This document shows, in pieces, positions 35,663-44,692 of a DNA stretch of 64,000 bases. The notes under the pieces are model-generated. The model searched no databases, was not told where the DNA came from, and worked only from the letters and a program-made list of their open reading frames with translations. The position numbers and the translations under genes were made by a program. The stretch is from Pedobacter alluvionis (GTDB lineage Bacteria; Bacteroidota; Bacteroidia; Sphingobacteriales; Sphingobacteriaceae), in the NCBI RefSeq assembly GCF_003664035.1, contig NZ_RCCK01000016.1:62001-126000 (forward strand). The letters run 5' to 3'. Positions within the stretch are counted from its first letter, which is position 1. Each line of letters opens with the position of its first letter.

Positions 35663-37521
35663 AAAAAATAGGGATAAACTTTGCAGTGCTGGCCTTTGTG
35701 CTGGGGCTGCAAATTGCATCAGCCCAGGTAAAGCTAAGTGCGAACCGTGGCCATAGCCATAACGATTATAAGCAGGAAATACCCCTTTTATCGGCATATT
35801 ATGCCGAAATGGGATCTATTGAGGCGGATGTATTTTTAAAAGACGGACAATTATATGTAGCACATGAAGCTTCAGAAATTAAGCCTGGTTTTACACTTAA
35901 AAAAATATACCTCGATCCGCTGGCTCAATTTTTTAAAGCAAAAGGAAATCATCCTTATACCAACACTGGCTTAAAACTGCAATTGGTAGTTGATGTAAAA
36001 GAAGATTACAAGCATGTACTCCCTGTATTACTAAAAGAACTCGAAGGTTATGCTGAGGTATTCGATGCAAAAAAGAATGCCAATGCAATTAAAGTAGTGG
36101 TTAGTGGTGATATGCCTGCACCAGCCGATTTTAAAAATTATAATGAGAAATTATTTTTCGACGGCAGGCCAACAACCACTTATACTGATGCGCAGTTGGC
36201 AAGGGTAGCGATGATCAGCGATGATTTGAAAAATCATACTGTATGGAATGGAAAGGGTAATCCTACCAAAACTGATGAAGCAGAGATGAGAGCCACGATA
36301 GAGCAGGCACATCGTAAGGGCAAACCTTTCCGCTTCTGGGCTTCGCAGGATAGTCCGAATACCTGGATTGTGCTCGAAAGGCTTGGTGCAGATTGGATTA
36401 ATACGGATAAACCGACCAAACTGAAAGATTTTTATCTTCATCAGGATAAATTGAGTTATACCAATCCAAAACCATATACGGCCTATACACCAACTTATAA
36501 AACCGACGGACAAAACAAAGCACCCAAACATGTCATTTTGTTAATTGGTGATGGGATGGGGCTGGCTGCAATCCACGCTGGCTTGATTGCCAATCATGGA
36601 GATCTGAACATGGCAAAGTTCCATTACATTGGTTTTTCTGAAACCGCTGCTGCTGATGCCGGAAACACTGATTCTGCTGCGGGAGGTAGTGCCATGGCGA
36701 TAGGTTATAAAACCAATAACCGTTACATTGGTATCGGACCTGATGATCAGAGTAAAACCAATTTGGTTGATACCCTATCCCTTTTCGGTATCAAAAGTGG
36801 TATCATCACCGCAGGCGATTTGACTGATGCAACACCAGCAGTATTTTACGCCCATCAGCTGGACCGTTCATACAACGGCGCAATTGCGAATGATCTGTTA
36901 AGCAGTAAGGCAGAAGTTTTAGTCGGTTCTAACCGCAAAGCTTTCGAGCAGAATAAAAACAGCAGGCTTTTGCCAGATCTAAAAACTAAAGGTTTTCAGG
37001 TAACAAATAGTTTAACTGATTTTGAAAAGCAACATGAAGGTAAACAATTGGTTTTGCTGGATGATTCGGCTACCCGGCCTGTAATAAAAGGCCGTGGCGA
37101 TATGCTTAAAAAATCTTTATCACATACCACGCAGATTTTATTGAAAAATAAACCTGGTTTCTTCATTATGGCCGAAGGTGCACAGATCGATTACGGTGGT
37201 CATACCAACGATCTGCCTTATCTTGTTACCGAATTACACGATTTTGACCGTACCGTTGCCGAAGCTCTTCGCTTTGCTGATCAGGATGGTGAAACATTGG
37301 TTATCGTAACTGCCGATCATGAAACCGGAGGATTAACACTTTTAGATGGTGCCGCCGAAAAAGGAATGGTAAGGGGCGAATTCAGCACCAATGATCATAC
37401 CGGTATTATGGTTCCGGTGTTTGCCTACGGGCCTGGCTCGCAAAACTTTACTGGTGTTTATCCTAATAACCAGATTTTTCATAAAATCATCAAGGCTTAT
37501 CGTTTAGCGAAGGCTAAATAA
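35656..37521 (+). CDS. Secreted fusion of a GDPD/PI-PLC-like domain and an alkaline phosphatase
   Basis: 621 residues with signal peptide (cleavage near ASA/QVK). Residues 25-280 form a TIM barrel of the PI-PLC/GDPD superfamily with H33 and H35 (RGHSHNDY), E56 and D58 (SIEADVFLKDG) and H70 (YVAHEA). From about 290 is an alkaline phosphatase: D299 (LLIGDGMG), nucleophile S340 (GNTDSAAGGSA), EGAQIDYGGHTND, TADHETGG and NDHTGIMVP, all the metal and active-site blocks. One polypeptide could split a phosphodiester and strip phosphate from the product. It overlaps the SusD gene by 7 bp. Fusions of this kind occur in Bacteroidetes, but substrate and coupling are inference. Confidence 0.88.
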   Translation: MVKKIGINFAVLAFVLGLQIASAQVKLSANRGHSHNDYKQEIPLLSAYYAEMGSIEADVFLKDGQLYVAHEASEIKPGFTLKKIYLDPLAQFFKAKGNHPYTNTGLKLQLVVDVKEDYKHVLPVLLKELEGYAEVFDAKKNANAIKVVVSGDMPAPADFKNYNEKLFFDGRPTTTYTDAQLARVAMISDDLKNHTVWNGKGNPTKTDEAEMRATIEQAHRKGKPFRFWASQDSPNTWIVLERLGADWINTDKPTKLKDFYLHQDKLSYTNPKPYTAYTPTYKTDGQNKAPKHVILLIGDGMGLAAIHAGLIANHGDLNMAKFHYIGFSETAAADAGNTDSAAGGSAMAIGYKTNNRYIGIGPDDQSKTNLVDTLSLFGIKSGIITAGDLTDATPAVFYAHQLDRSYNGAIANDLLSSKAEVLVGSNRKAFEQNKNSRLLPDLKTKGFQVTNSLTDFEKQHEGKQLVLLDDSATRPVIKGRGDMLKKSLSHTTQILLKNKPGFFIMAEGAQIDYGGHTNDLPYLVTELHDFDRTVAEALRFADQDGETLVIVTADHETGGLTLLDGAAEKGMVRGEFSTNDHTGIMVPVFAYGPGSQNFTGVYPNNQIFHKIIKAYRLAKAK

Positions 37522-37584
37522 AAAAAGAATAAACCAAATCGCAATGGCGTGTTTGTATACCAGAGCACAATGTCATTAACCACT

Positions 37585-37624
37585 GATGCACACAGATAAA
37601 CACGGATCTATATCTGTGTGCATC
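37585..37624 (+). terminator. Terminator hairpin after the phosphatase operon
   Basis: GATGCACACAGAT (37585-37597) pairs perfectly with ATCTGTGTGCATC (37612-37624) around a 14-base loop and is followed by CTTTTTATCTG. The 13-bp stem 63 bp after the stop codon suits an intrinsic terminator, although a dispersed palindrome is possible. The rest of the gap to 37866 is AT-rich with no assignable feature. Confidence 0.6.
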
Positions 37625-37866
37625 CTTTTTATCTGTGGTCAAATATATTTACCTGTACCTAATGCTTAACTTATGCCATTATTTACAACACTACTTTTAA
37701 TTAGTGTTGAGTTAACATATGGCTAATTTATATCATAATAAGGTATAAGTTGAAAATAATGTATAATTAGTAAGTCTGTTAATACCGTAATTTTACCCTT
37801 TCTGTGCCTTTCTGTATGGATTCGGATTAAGATTGTTAAGTTTGGTATAGCCTATCTAATTTGCCT

Positions 37867-38247
37867 ATGTATTACAGTTGTGCAATTGTTGACGATGAAC
37901 AGCACGCCATTGATGTACTTCATGATTATATTGAAGACACCGGTTTTTTGAAACTGTTTAATATCTTTAATGATCCCATTGATGCTTTAAAAACAATTAG
38001 TGCCGGAGATAAAATCGATTTTCTTTTTTTAGACATAGATATGGATGGAATGAAGGGAACTGAATTATCACGACATCTCCGCTCTAAAGCCAGGTTTGTG
38101 ATCTATGCATCTTCTCATCTTGAAAATGAGGTGAGAAAAATAGATTCTAGCTTTGACTGTTATCTGGGCAAACCGATCTCAATGAAACGTTTTGCAGGTA
38201 CCATTGATAAACTGATAAGACTTAATAATCTGCCGATAAACAATTGA
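37867..38247 (+). CDS. Stand-alone response regulator receiver
   Basis: 126 residues from ATG 37867; a TTG two codons earlier is the alternative. A complete receiver: acidic pair in CAIVDDEQ, phospho-acceptor Asp56 in FLFLDIDMDGMKG, and Lys in YLGKPIS. No output domain follows. It resembles the receiver of the LytTR regulator at 26498 (CIAIDD, IIFMDVEMPQ, LLKPYS), so it may have lost a LytTR domain or act as a phosphate shuttle. The next gene starts 8 bp later and is not a kinase or a DNA-binding protein by eye. Confidence 0.85.
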   Translation: MYYSCAIVDDEQHAIDVLHDYIEDTGFLKLFNIFNDPIDALKTISAGDKIDFLFLDIDMDGMKGTELSRHLRSKARFVIYASSHLENEVRKIDSSFDCYLGKPISMKRFAGTIDKLIRLNNLPINN

Positions 38248-38255
38248 AATAGTTT

Positions 38256-38723
38256 ATGATCGAACTTACTTACCTTTTTAAACAGGAATTTTTAGACGAT
38301 GTATCCTATCAGTTAATCCGGGCAGGTACGAAAGATCCTTGGCTAGTATTATCCGGATGCAAAGTGCTGGGTATTATCGATGAAGTTGAAGGCACATGGA
38401 CACAAATTGTTGGTGAAGATATTCCTCCAATGGCTGTTAAAAAGATGGGTGATTTAATTAGTATACAGCAATTTAGCTGGTTGCCAGATCTGATTAAAAA
38501 ACAATGGCCAAAATACGTACTCGATGTAGTTGTAGAAAATCTAGAATGTTACGAAATAATTTGCCATGCTGAGACTTGTTTTAAACGTTTTTTACGACGC
38601 TTTATACCAGGCATTCATGCGTTGGCGCAAAGAGAATCGGCCCTTGTTTTTAAAGTGAGGTGCTTTGGGAAATCGGATTGTTATGAGGTGTTTAAAGCGC
38701 CAGCCGCCGACCGGTACGTTTAA
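38256..38723 (+). CDS. Protein of unknown function next to a receiver gene
   Basis: 155 residues, no signal peptide or membrane segment. Notable points are four Cys (one as SGCKVLG, two in CYEIICHAETC) and a C-terminal run RESALVFKVRCFGKSDCYEV. I do not recognise it. The 8-bp spacing indicates co-expression with the receiver, so it may be the partner or output of that signal. The gene ends 121 bp before the M24 peptidase. Confidence 0.65.
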   Translation: MIELTYLFKQEFLDDVSYQLIRAGTKDPWLVLSGCKVLGIIDEVEGTWTQIVGEDIPPMAVKKMGDLISIQQFSWLPDLIKKQWPKYVLDVVVENLECYEIICHAETCFKRFLRRFIPGIHALAQRESALVFKVRCFGKSDCYEVFKAPAADRYV

Positions 38724-38814
38724 TATTTCCAAAATATTTTAAGGTAAATACAGCTGTATTTCAAAAATTATATTAATTTCTACTTGTTTTAAGCGCTGAT
38801 GTGAATGTAATATT

Positions 38815-38822
38815 TAAATTTG
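38815..38822 (+). promoter_or_regulatory. Candidate -7 box (TAAATTTG) before the M24 peptidase gene
   Basis: TAAATTTG fits TAnnTTTG and ends 22 bp before the ATG of the aminopeptidase P-like gene. A TTG at 38784-38786 is too far for the usual -33 spacing, so support is partial. Confidence 0.35.
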
Positions 38823-38844
38823 GCCCGATAAAACAACCCTCAAT

Positions 38845-40620
38845 ATGACCTTTGTAGAAAAATTGGAGGCCTTACGCCAATTAATGCTTGCTCAACAGGT
38901 AGATGCTTATATTATTACCGCTGCAGATCCACATATCAGTGAGTATTTACCGGCACATTATAAGGCTATACCTTTTGCTTGCGGATTTACAGGGTCGGCT
39001 GGTACGCTGGTCATTACTCAGGATTTTGCAGGTCTGTGGACTGATTCGCGATATTTTACACAGGCTGAATCAGAATTGAGTGGTACTGGTTACGAATTGG
39101 TAAAGTTAAAAGTGCCACATACACCAGAATATATCAATTGGTTGCTCGAAATTTTGCCAAATGGTGCAAAAGTAGGTTTTAACCACGAACTCATTACGGT
39201 GGCATTAGCACTTGAGATGCAGAATAGTTTAGCCCACCGTGAAATAGAAATCATAGATATTGATTTTGTAAGTACGATTTGGCAGGATAGGGTAGGTCTA
39301 CCTGCAGAAAAGGCTTTTTTAATTGATGAAGAAGCTGCGGGCCTTAGTATTACGGCTAAAATAAACGAAGTAAGAGCGGCGTTAAAAACAAATGGAGCGG
39401 ATTATCATTTTATTTCTTCGCTTGATGACATCGCATGGCTTTTTAACTTAAGGGGAAAAGATGTAGATTATAATCCTGTAACTCTAAGTTTTGCTTTAAT
39501 AACACCTGCAGCGGTAAAATTCTTTATCGACAAGCAAAAGCTATTGCAAACTGATATTAATATTTTAAATAAGCAGGGCGTAACTTTGCATCCTTATGGT
39601 GATGTAGCTGAGGCATTAAAAAATCTCACTAAAGACGCTAAGATTTTTATCGATCCAAAACGTACCAGTTTCGGCTTGTTTGAATGTTTGCCAAAAAGTT
39701 CCAAGATAATTCAGGGAATTAATCCAAGTACGCATTTAAAGAGCTTAAAGAATAATACTGAAATTGATCACATCCGCAAGGCGATGTTGCAAGATGGGGT
39801 TGCTTTAACCAGGTTCTTTAAATGGATGGAAGATCATTTGGGCAAAGAAAAAATTACAGAATGGTCTGCAGCAGAGAAATTGGCCAAATTTAGGGCAGAA
39901 CAAACATCTTTCGCGGGTTTGAGTTTTAATACCATTGCTGGTTATAATGCTAACGGGGCCTTGCCACATTATAACGTAACTGCAGAAAGTGATCAGGAAA
40001 TTTTAGGTAATGGTTTGTTTCTTGTCGATTCGGGAGGTCAGTATTGGTATGGTACAACCGATATTACCAGGGTAATGCCTATTGGTAATTGTTCAGCAAC
40101 TCACGCTGATGATTATACTTTGGTACTAAAAGGCCTGATTGAAGGTTCTAAACTAATTTTTCCCGAAGGTACCAAAGGTTATCAAATCGATTCCATCTGT
40201 AGAAAACCGCTGTGGGAACACGCTATAAATTTTGGTCATGGAACAGGGCATGGTATAGGTTTTTTCCTCAATGTACATGAAGGACCCCAGAATATTAGTC
40301 CGGCAAATGTAGATGTTGCCTTTAAGTCAGGAATGGTAACCTCCATCGAACCTGGGATTTATCGTCCTGGGAAACATGGCGTGCGTATTGAAAATCTGGT
40401 TTTATGTGTACCTAAGGGAAATAGTGAATTTGGCGATTTTCTCACTTTTGAAACTTTAACTTTATGTTTTATTGATACCACCATCATTAATAAAACACTT
40501 TTAGCAGCAGATCAAATCACCTGGTTAAATCAATACAATCAAATGGTATCTGAGAAGCTTCAACCCATGTTATCTGATAAAGAAGCGGAGTGGTTGAAAT
40601 TAAAGTGTCAGCCTATTTAA
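38845..40620 (+). CDS. Aminopeptidase P family (M24B) Xaa-Pro peptidase, long form
   Basis: 591 residues, no signal peptide. Two creatinase N-like domains (about 1-130 and 150-300) precede a pita-bread M24 domain (about 310-530) with metal ligands in LVDSGGQYWYGTTDITRV (two Asp), GHGTGHGIGFFLNVHEGP (His), TSIEPGIY (Glu) and HGVRIENLVL (Glu), then a short C-terminal domain. This three-domain form is that of eukaryotic cytosolic and many bacterial aminopeptidases P, which remove N-terminal residues ahead of proline using Mn2+. It fits the hydroxyproline and peptide catabolism genes further on, but it is a separate transcript. Confidence 0.95.
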   Translation: MTFVEKLEALRQLMLAQQVDAYIITAADPHISEYLPAHYKAIPFACGFTGSAGTLVITQDFAGLWTDSRYFTQAESELSGTGYELVKLKVPHTPEYINWLLEILPNGAKVGFNHELITVALALEMQNSLAHREIEIIDIDFVSTIWQDRVGLPAEKAFLIDEEAAGLSITAKINEVRAALKTNGADYHFISSLDDIAWLFNLRGKDVDYNPVTLSFALITPAAVKFFIDKQKLLQTDINILNKQGVTLHPYGDVAEALKNLTKDAKIFIDPKRTSFGLFECLPKSSKIIQGINPSTHLKSLKNNTEIDHIRKAMLQDGVALTRFFKWMEDHLGKEKITEWSAAEKLAKFRAEQTSFAGLSFNTIAGYNANGALPHYNVTAESDQEILGNGLFLVDSGGQYWYGTTDITRVMPIGNCSATHADDYTLVLKGLIEGSKLIFPEGTKGYQIDSICRKPLWEHAINFGHGTGHGIGFFLNVHEGPQNISPANVDVAFKSGMVTSIEPGIYRPGKHGVRIENLVLCVPKGNSEFGDFLTFETLTLCFIDTTIINKTLLAADQITWLNQYNQMVSEKLQPMLSDKEAEWLKLKCQPI

Positions 40621-41345
40621 TCATTTTCTGGCAATGATTCTAAAGAATGGTCGTCATTCCCGCGCAGGGCTTTCATTTGGACACATCTTTTGGTTTGGGT
40701 TTTTTATACGTTTTGCTAGCTTGCTTTAATAAATTACAGGTTTTACCGAAGAACGCCGTCAATCCCAAGGGCCAGGGAAATCAAAAAAACAGGATTAGTT
40801 CATTACAACTGGCACGAACAAACCTGAAACGCAGTGGTTTTGTGTTCATAACCGATGATTTAATTTTAAAAAAGGATTGAACACAAAACAAAGTGCCGCT
40901 GTTTTTTTGATATGCGTGAGATTGTGTAAAGGGCGCATTGCTGGATTGACAAAGCGCTTTGGGTACTTTGGCGCTCCAAAATGCGCCAGCATTCTTGAGC
41001 ACAGCTAAAAACAACTTGATCTGCGAAAAACTACCATGCCACCGCGCCATAGAGCGGAAAACAACAACATTTATCTCCAAAGTATATTTTTTAAGATATC
41101 AAGGATTGCTATTAGCAGGAAAGATGCTGAAATAAATCTGATAGCTATCATATGCTAGGTTTTTCCTCATGTATGATAATCAGCGCTTTTTGCGTAATCT
41201 GCGGGATAACATAATACCCGAAGGCCAAACTTCCCGTAAATACACCAATTCTTTACCGATTTTGCGTTATTTATAACTTCCATGCCCGCTTTACTTTTTA
41301 AAGTTTATTTTTGATTAACTACATTCCTAAATCTGCTTTTTCGCT
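40621..41345. other. Non-coding gap with inverted repeats
   Basis: No credible gene on either strand; short frames inside it lack domains and cross repeats. An 11-bp perfect inverted repeat TTTTGTGTTCA (40838-40848) / TGAACACAAAA (40878-40888) encloses an AT-rich spacer. Before it is GTCATTCCCGCGCAGGGC and after it CAAAGCGCTTTG, words typical of repeats in this group. A -7 box for the next gene is near the end. Confidence 0.5.
41306..41313 (+). promoter_or_regulatory. Candidate -7 box (TATTTTTG) for the DUF5695 gene
   Basis: TATTTTTG matches TAnnTTTG and lies 32 bp before the ATG at 41346. Sequence near the expected -33 position is only TTTA, so support comes from position and one box. Confidence 0.35.
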
Positions 41346-44111
41346 ATGATTATCGAACCAAAAAAGAAAAGAGTCTTATCCATAATAACTTTTAAAGCAA
41401 TATTTTGCTGTATTTTAACTTTTATAAATATTGAGGTCATTCAGGCGCAATCGCCATGGATTGCTTTAGGCAAAAAGCCATCCACTTTGGGTTTGGAAAA
41501 TGGTTTTTCGACTTACAATGCCGGGGCATTTAATCTAAAGCTCGTTAAGTCATCGCAAACCGTGGCAGGTCTTCAACCTAAAATGGTTAAAGATTTCGAT
41601 TTTGTACCCAGCGATAGTTTAAAAGTGCGGAGTTCTGATGGTTTGTACCATTTGGGCGATATCAATTTAAAATTGCGCAATGTTGGTGAAGAAGCCTGGA
41701 AAAACTATAGCACTGCGGCAAAACGAAGCCCTATAAAAAATATAGTGCCAGGAAAAAATGTACTCGCCGCTGCCGATCTTGCTGCAACACTTCCGGCTGA
41801 TATTCCATTGCAGGTTAAAAGGATCTGGGAAATGTTGAACGGAAAGCTAGTGCTGCGCTTCGAGCTAAAAAACAAGACCGATAAAAACGTCGAAATTGGT
41901 GCGCTTGGGATCCCAATGATTTTCGATAATATTTTAGAAGGCCGTACATTGGAGCAAACTCATGCTAAAAATGTATTTTACGATCCCTACATCGGGAAAG
42001 ATGCTGGTTATTTGCAGGTTACCCGCTTAAGTGGGCATGCGCCTTCTTTGCTGGTTGCGCCATTAGGACATACACCATTTGAAGCTTATAATCCGCTTAA
42101 TGACGACCGCACACCAAGGGGAATTGCTTTTGAAGGCTTTTACGAATGGATGGTGTATAGTAAAGCTTATGCTGAAAACGAATGGAAAAATGCCGAGCAA
42201 TGGAATACGGCAACTTCAACCTTTTTAAAGCCTGGTGAAAGCCGGAGTTATGCCCTTCAGTTTATCCTTTCAGGAACCGCAAAAGATATAGAAAGCAAAC
42301 TGATCGAAAATAAAAGGCCGGTTGCCATATCCGTTCCAGGTTATGTACTGCCTAAAGATGTGGAAGGGAAATTGTTTATCAACTACTCAAAAAAGGTTAA
42401 AACTATTCAGGTTCAACCTGAAAATGCCTTAACAATAGTTGCATCAGGCACAACCAAAAATGGTTGGAAAAGTTACGCGGTTAAAGGGAATACTTGGGGT
42501 AGAGCAAGATTATCTATTACTTACGAAGATGGATTGGAACAAAGCATAAATTATAAGATAATACAGCCAGAAAGCGAAGTAATAGCCAGTTACGGCAATT
42601 TTTTAACCACTAAACAATGGTTTAACCAGGCTGATCCTGTTTTTAATAGAAGTCCTTCTGCCATTACCTATGATAATGAAAAACAGCAGCAGGTAATTCA
42701 GGATAACCGTGCCTGGATAGCGGGTTTAAGCGACGAAGGTGGGGCAGGATCGTGGTTAGGTGCAATAATGAAGCAGTTCGTGCAACCCAAAAAAGAGGAG
42801 GTTGATAAACTGAAACAATTTGTTGATAGTGTAATGTTTGGGAGGATACAACTTAAAAATGGTCCTCAGAAATATGGGGTAAAAAAGAGTTTATTTTATT
42901 ATGCGCCAGATTCGCTGCCTAAAGGTACTTATGATGCAAATATCAATTTTAAAATATGGTCTGCATGGCCAAAAAAAGAAGCTGATAACCTGGGACGGTC
43001 TTATAACTATCCACATGTCGCGGCAGCCCATTGGGTAATGTACCGGTTGGCTCGTAATTACAAAGGACTTGTTGACGAACAAAGCTGGAAACAACATCTT
43101 ATAGATGCTGCTGAAACAGGTATGGCTATGGTTAATATTGCTCCTTATTATGCGCAGTTCGGTCAGATGGAAGGTACAGTCTTTTATCTCATCTTAAACG
43201 ATCTTAAAAACGAAGGACTAACAGACGAAGCAACCAGGCTGGAAAATGAAATGAAGAAGCGAGCCAATCACTGGCGATCTTTACAATATCCATTTGGTAG
43301 TGAGATGCCTTGGGACTCTACAGGTCAAGAAGAGGTTTATGTATGGTCGAACTATTTTGGTTACCAGGATAAAGCGAATGTAACGCTTGATGCGATACTA
43401 GCTTATATGCCGGTAGTACCGCATTGGGCTTACAACGGTAATGCCCGAAGATATTGGGATTTTCTTTATGGAGGTAAACTCTCGCGTATCGAGCGGATGA
43501 TCCATCATTACGGTTCGGCGCTTAATGCCATTCCTGTGTTAATGGATTACCGCAAAAATCCCGGCGATTTCTATCTATTAAGCGCCGGTTACGGTGGGTT
43601 ATTGGGTTCGATCTCCAATATCACTCAGGAAGGTTTTGCGCCTGCAGCCTTTCATGCTTATCCATCCACCTTAAAAAATGACGGCATTACCGGCGATTAT
43701 GGATCTGGCTTTTTTGGCTACGCTGTTAATACATCATCATACATTTTACAGCATCCTGAATTTGGCTGGTTAGCTTTTGGTGGTAATCTGAACAAAAAGG
43801 GGAACATTATCAATGTTAAATTAACCACGGCGGCAAAATCGTCGGTTTACATTGCGCCTGCCGGGCTTTGGATTAGTCTTGATGCCGGAACCATTGATGA
43901 GGTTGATTATAATACGGTAAATGGTGAAATTCGCTTGAAATTGAGTAAAGCGGATGATTATACACCTCATGCGATGTTGAGGTTAGCTCAGCCTGCTAAG
44001 GTTAATGGCATTGGTGTTTATTCAATAAAAGGCAATGGCATGAAGAAAAGGGGAGGATACGAATTTCTGCTTGCAAAAGATCATACAACTGAAATCATAC
44101 TTCAACGATAA
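41346..44111 (+). CDS. Large secreted DUF5695-like protein
   Basis: 921 residues with a signal peptide whose hydrophobic core is IITFKAIFCCILTFINIEV (cleavage near IQA/QSP). The architecture is a beta-rich N-terminal half (about 40-450), then an all-helical part (about 480-800; PHVAAAHWVMYRLARNYKG, WNTATSTF earlier) resembling an alpha/alpha toroid, and a C-terminal beta domain. I place it near DUF5695, a Bacteroidetes family with a glycoside-hydrolase-like fold and no known reaction; the assignment is from memory. Acidic residues in SEMPWDSTGQEEVYVWSNYF could be catalytic. It is monocistronic and ends in a hairpin terminator. Confidence 0.65.
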   Translation: MIIEPKKKRVLSIITFKAIFCCILTFINIEVIQAQSPWIALGKKPSTLGLENGFSTYNAGAFNLKLVKSSQTVAGLQPKMVKDFDFVPSDSLKVRSSDGLYHLGDINLKLRNVGEEAWKNYSTAAKRSPIKNIVPGKNVLAAADLAATLPADIPLQVKRIWEMLNGKLVLRFELKNKTDKNVEIGALGIPMIFDNILEGRTLEQTHAKNVFYDPYIGKDAGYLQVTRLSGHAPSLLVAPLGHTPFEAYNPLNDDRTPRGIAFEGFYEWMVYSKAYAENEWKNAEQWNTATSTFLKPGESRSYALQFILSGTAKDIESKLIENKRPVAISVPGYVLPKDVEGKLFINYSKKVKTIQVQPENALTIVASGTTKNGWKSYAVKGNTWGRARLSITYEDGLEQSINYKIIQPESEVIASYGNFLTTKQWFNQADPVFNRSPSAITYDNEKQQQVIQDNRAWIAGLSDEGGAGSWLGAIMKQFVQPKKEEVDKLKQFVDSVMFGRIQLKNGPQKYGVKKSLFYYAPDSLPKGTYDANINFKIWSAWPKKEADNLGRSYNYPHVAAAHWVMYRLARNYKGLVDEQSWKQHLIDAAETGMAMVNIAPYYAQFGQMEGTVFYLILNDLKNEGLTDEATRLENEMKKRANHWRSLQYPFGSEMPWDSTGQEEVYVWSNYFGYQDKANVTLDAILAYMPVVPHWAYNGNARRYWDFLYGGKLSRIERMIHHYGSALNAIPVLMDYRKNPGDFYLLSAGYGGLLGSISNITQEGFAPAAFHAYPSTLKNDGITGDYGSGFFGYAVNTSSYILQHPEFGWLAFGGNLNKKGNIINVKLTTAAKSSVYIAPAGLWISLDAGTIDEVDYNTVNGEIRLKLSKADDYTPHAMLRLAQPAKVNGIGVYSIKGNGMKKRGGYEFLLAKDHTTEIILQR

Positions 44112-44133
44112 TATCAATTCATCTACCTTTCTG

Positions 44134-44165
44134 AGCCTCGTGAAATAAAATTTACGGGGCTTTTT
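44134..44165 (+). terminator. Intrinsic terminator after the DUF5695-like gene
   Basis: AGCCTCGTGAAA (44134-44145) pairs with TTTACGGGGCT (44151-44161) allowing two imperfections, followed by TTTTC. It lies 23 bp after the stop codon. Confidence 0.7.
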
Positions 44166-44280
44166 CGGATAATCAATGTATAAATGATGTAGATTTTTCT
44201 TGTTTATAACGAGGATGATGATAAAGGTGAATTTATTAAATAAATTAAGCATATTATTTGGTAGATCTATATAGAAAGGT

Positions 44281-44375
44281 CGTCATTATAAGGCACGAAG
44301 CAATCTTAAAACGATCGCTAACTGCGTGCGCATTAAGATTGCTTCGTCGGCAGAAAAAGCCTTCTCGCAATGACG
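44281..44375. repeat. Palindromic repeat, second family, with 15-bp perfect inner arms
   Basis: ACGAAGCAATCTTAA and TTAAGATTGCTTCGT are perfect inverted arms inside a block bounded by CGTCATTATA and AATGACG. It is homologous, in inverted orientation, to 9517-9626. A fragment of the other family (GTCATCTATATTGATTTTTA, about 44414-44460) follows. Together they fill much of the 581-bp gap before the next peptidase gene. Confidence 0.7.
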
Positions 44376-44692
44376 ATTCCTCACAGCCTATAGCTGCAAT
44401 AAAAATACGCCGTCATCTATATTGATTTTTATACAATAGATTATCTCTCAGGATGACAAAAGAAACTTGATAAATGTTCTGTGTATCCGCTAAAAATTGT
44501 TAACGCTATGATAAACTTTCTTTAATCACGCTTATTGTATGTAGATTTTACCCTTATTTTTCGCTAACCTGAAATTTATTGTGATTTTTGTGCCATAACC
44601 ATAGCTTATAATTTGCAGATATAAACCATATTTTATCCATTCATTTTAATTCTGATGTAATGAATATGGCTTTTTGGATATTTGCTTAACAG

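Noticed and set aside
40647..41080. Short frames on both strands in the gap before the DUF5695-like gene
   Set aside because: They cross repeat words and an inverted repeat, overlap each other on opposite strands and have no homology I can recognise.
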